Shown here: in pieces, positions 19,481 to 20,530 of the stretch
Layout: each line of letters opens with the position of its first letter
Numbering within the stretch: the stretch's first letter is position 1
Source: Chara braunii
Taxonomy: Eukaryota; Streptophyta; Charophyceae; Charales; Characeae
Direction: 5' to 3'
Assembly: GCA_003427395.1 (NCBI GenBank)
Contig: BFEA01000001.1
Span: forward strand, 2,500,325-2,520,854
DNA: 20,530 nt
The notes under the pieces: generated by a model
Database searches by the model: none
Seen by the model: the letters and a program-made list of their open reading frames with translations, nothing else
Told to the model about the DNA's origin: nothing
Made by a program: the position numbers and the translations under genes

Positions 19481-20338
19481 CCCTGCTTAAGTTAGCCNTT
19501 GGAACTTAATCTGGCTGGACCCTGCAAATCTCCCTGTCCACAGTCCTGTTCCTCTCAGCTGGAATGCTGTCNGGTCTGTGTGTTATGCTAGAACAGCCTG
19601 GGACAATTGCTGGTATCTTGCGGTCCTGAGACTTTAAGCCCTACTTGTCTTGGGACTGTCATACTTCTAAACCTTTGCCTATCTAGTCCTGGTTTTAACT
19701 TCGCCGAGGGAGGAAATACTACCTTGTATCTCTGCNTAAATTATCCTTTCTCTTTTCGGACTCTTGACCCTATAATTTCCCTCTTCTAGTTACTGCTGTC
19801 TATGAATGTTTATAGAGCTAAAATAAAAACCTTTAANCTGTTCTACCGGGTGGCAAAACCCTAAACCCTATCCTATTTAGTTAGTTGGTCTGTTANGTGG
19901 TAACTTCCCTCCTTGTGGACTGTGACTCNTTTCCTGAATTTTCTCTCTTNACTAACTGTTACTGTCCTACTGGTAACNGTGTGTAGGATGAAAGTGGTCA
20001 TAGGAAGCTGGGTTNNGTATGGCATGTGTTTGTGGGTTNAAAGTTTGGGGGGTTATGATTCCATAGTGATTAGGAGGGGGTTGCCATGTCTGGGCGNGGG
20101 TGGTTCGTGANCAGNATGGTGTATTGTAGGGTGAATGGTTAGAAGTGCGAGAAATGCGAGGGGGATGAAGTTATTGTAACGGCTGCTGCGGAGGCGTGTT
20201 AGCTTTTGACAGGGGTGATATTTGTGGAGGTTGGAAATTTGTCGTAACGTCTGCCGAACAGGTCTGTGTTTAGTTGTTGTTGTAGTTGGTGATGTCAGGG
20301 TGTTCACATTTACCTTAGTTGTTGTAAGGTGAGGTGGG
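19481..20338. other. Unassigned stretch, possibly inside LINE 2
   Basis: Contains many single N bases. No RT or other LINE domain is visible although it lies 5' of the LINE 2 tail on the minus strand, so LINE 2 is very short, internally deleted, or ends within it. A two-unit TTTAGGG-type motif (AAACCCTAAACCCTA) is at 19856-19870. Confidence 0.45.
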
Positions 20339-20530
20339 TTAGGCGGAGCTAATTTGGATGCTGCTTGAGTCTGTTGTGCTGTTCGTTGGTTCTGGCTCTG
20401 GGTTATTAGTCTGAGCTAGTTCATTCCAGATTTTAAAGATTAGGCTTTGCCCTTTGATGATTGCTATCTTGCCCTTATCCAGGTAATTCTCCTCGAATTT
20501 GGTTTGAAATTCCTTGGCTTTGGGCTCGTT
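20339..20530 (-). CDS. Partial open frame at the window edge, unknown
   Basis: Open on the minus strand from the right edge for 63 codons to a TAA at 20339-20341. The peptide is charged, with a KFEENYLDKGKIAIIKGQ segment and a Pro/Glu/Ser/Thr-rich end (PEPEPTNSTTDSSS). It could be the end of a LINE ORF1-like protein belonging to LINE 2, but I do not recognise a domain. Its 5' part lies outside the window. Confidence 0.35.
   Translation of the reverse strand, partial: NEPKAKEFQTKFEENYLDKGKIAIIKGQSLIFKIWNELAQTNNPEPEPTNSTTDSSSIQISSA

Overview
The window looks like repeat-rich nuclear DNA of a streptophyte (land plant or charophyte alga; the charophyte Chara is one possibility, not proven). Reasons: long microsatellites, decayed LTR and LINE retrotransposons of plant type, a primer-binding site matching plant initiator tRNA-Met, intron-like splice signals, a two-unit TTTAGGG-type motif, and no prokaryotic gene organisation. 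I see no intact host gene. Almost everything recognisable is a broken transposable element. Scattered N bases after 19430 show lower assembly quality there.

Layout. 1-2600: simple-sequence DNA. A (GATT)n array is at the left edge and an (AATC)n array at 2293-2496, enclosing compound AG/GT tracts, a 1.4 kb G-rich unique stretch, an AT-rich stretch and a strong G-quadruplex motif. 2670-3844: a plus-strand Ty3/gypsy remnant with capsid and zinc knuckle, joined almost directly to the start of RNase H, so protease and most of the reverse transcriptase are missing; a dense GTAC palindrome cluster lies just upstream. 3845-8640: AT-rich and non-coding. A minus-strand LTR boundary is proposed at 5340/5341, where a tRNA-like primer-binding site abuts TGTTAAG. 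Inside the proposed LTR, 6926-8595 holds three successive arrays of imperfect hairpins. In each array the loop sequence and length are nearly constant, while the stem arms differ between units yet remain complementary. This is the most unusual signal in the window and I recognise no described element of this kind.

8640-11770 is mostly unassigned, with one possible isolated exon (minus, 11027-11179). 11770-13709 is a decayed minus-strand gag (coiled coil, capsid, RGG-rich tail) with in-frame stops, frameshifts and a 23-bp duplication. Its primer-binding site is at 14161-14176 and its LTR starts at 14178. The first part of that LTR is present twice (14178 and 14536). The second copy is split by a 3.9 kb plus-strand, 5'-truncated LINE (14691-18601), resumes at 18602, and is cut at about 19277 by the poly(A) end of a second, minus-strand LINE of the same family. 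The two LINEs therefore converge tail to tail.

How the parts relate: this is a nest of dead elements, not a pathway. Inferred order: the minus-strand LTR element inserted and acquired the partial LTR duplication; LINE 1 then inserted into LTR copy 2; LINE 2 inserted at the right edge at a time not fixed relative to LINE 1. The hairpin arrays are the only non-coding part where the sequence itself suggests conserved base-pairing.
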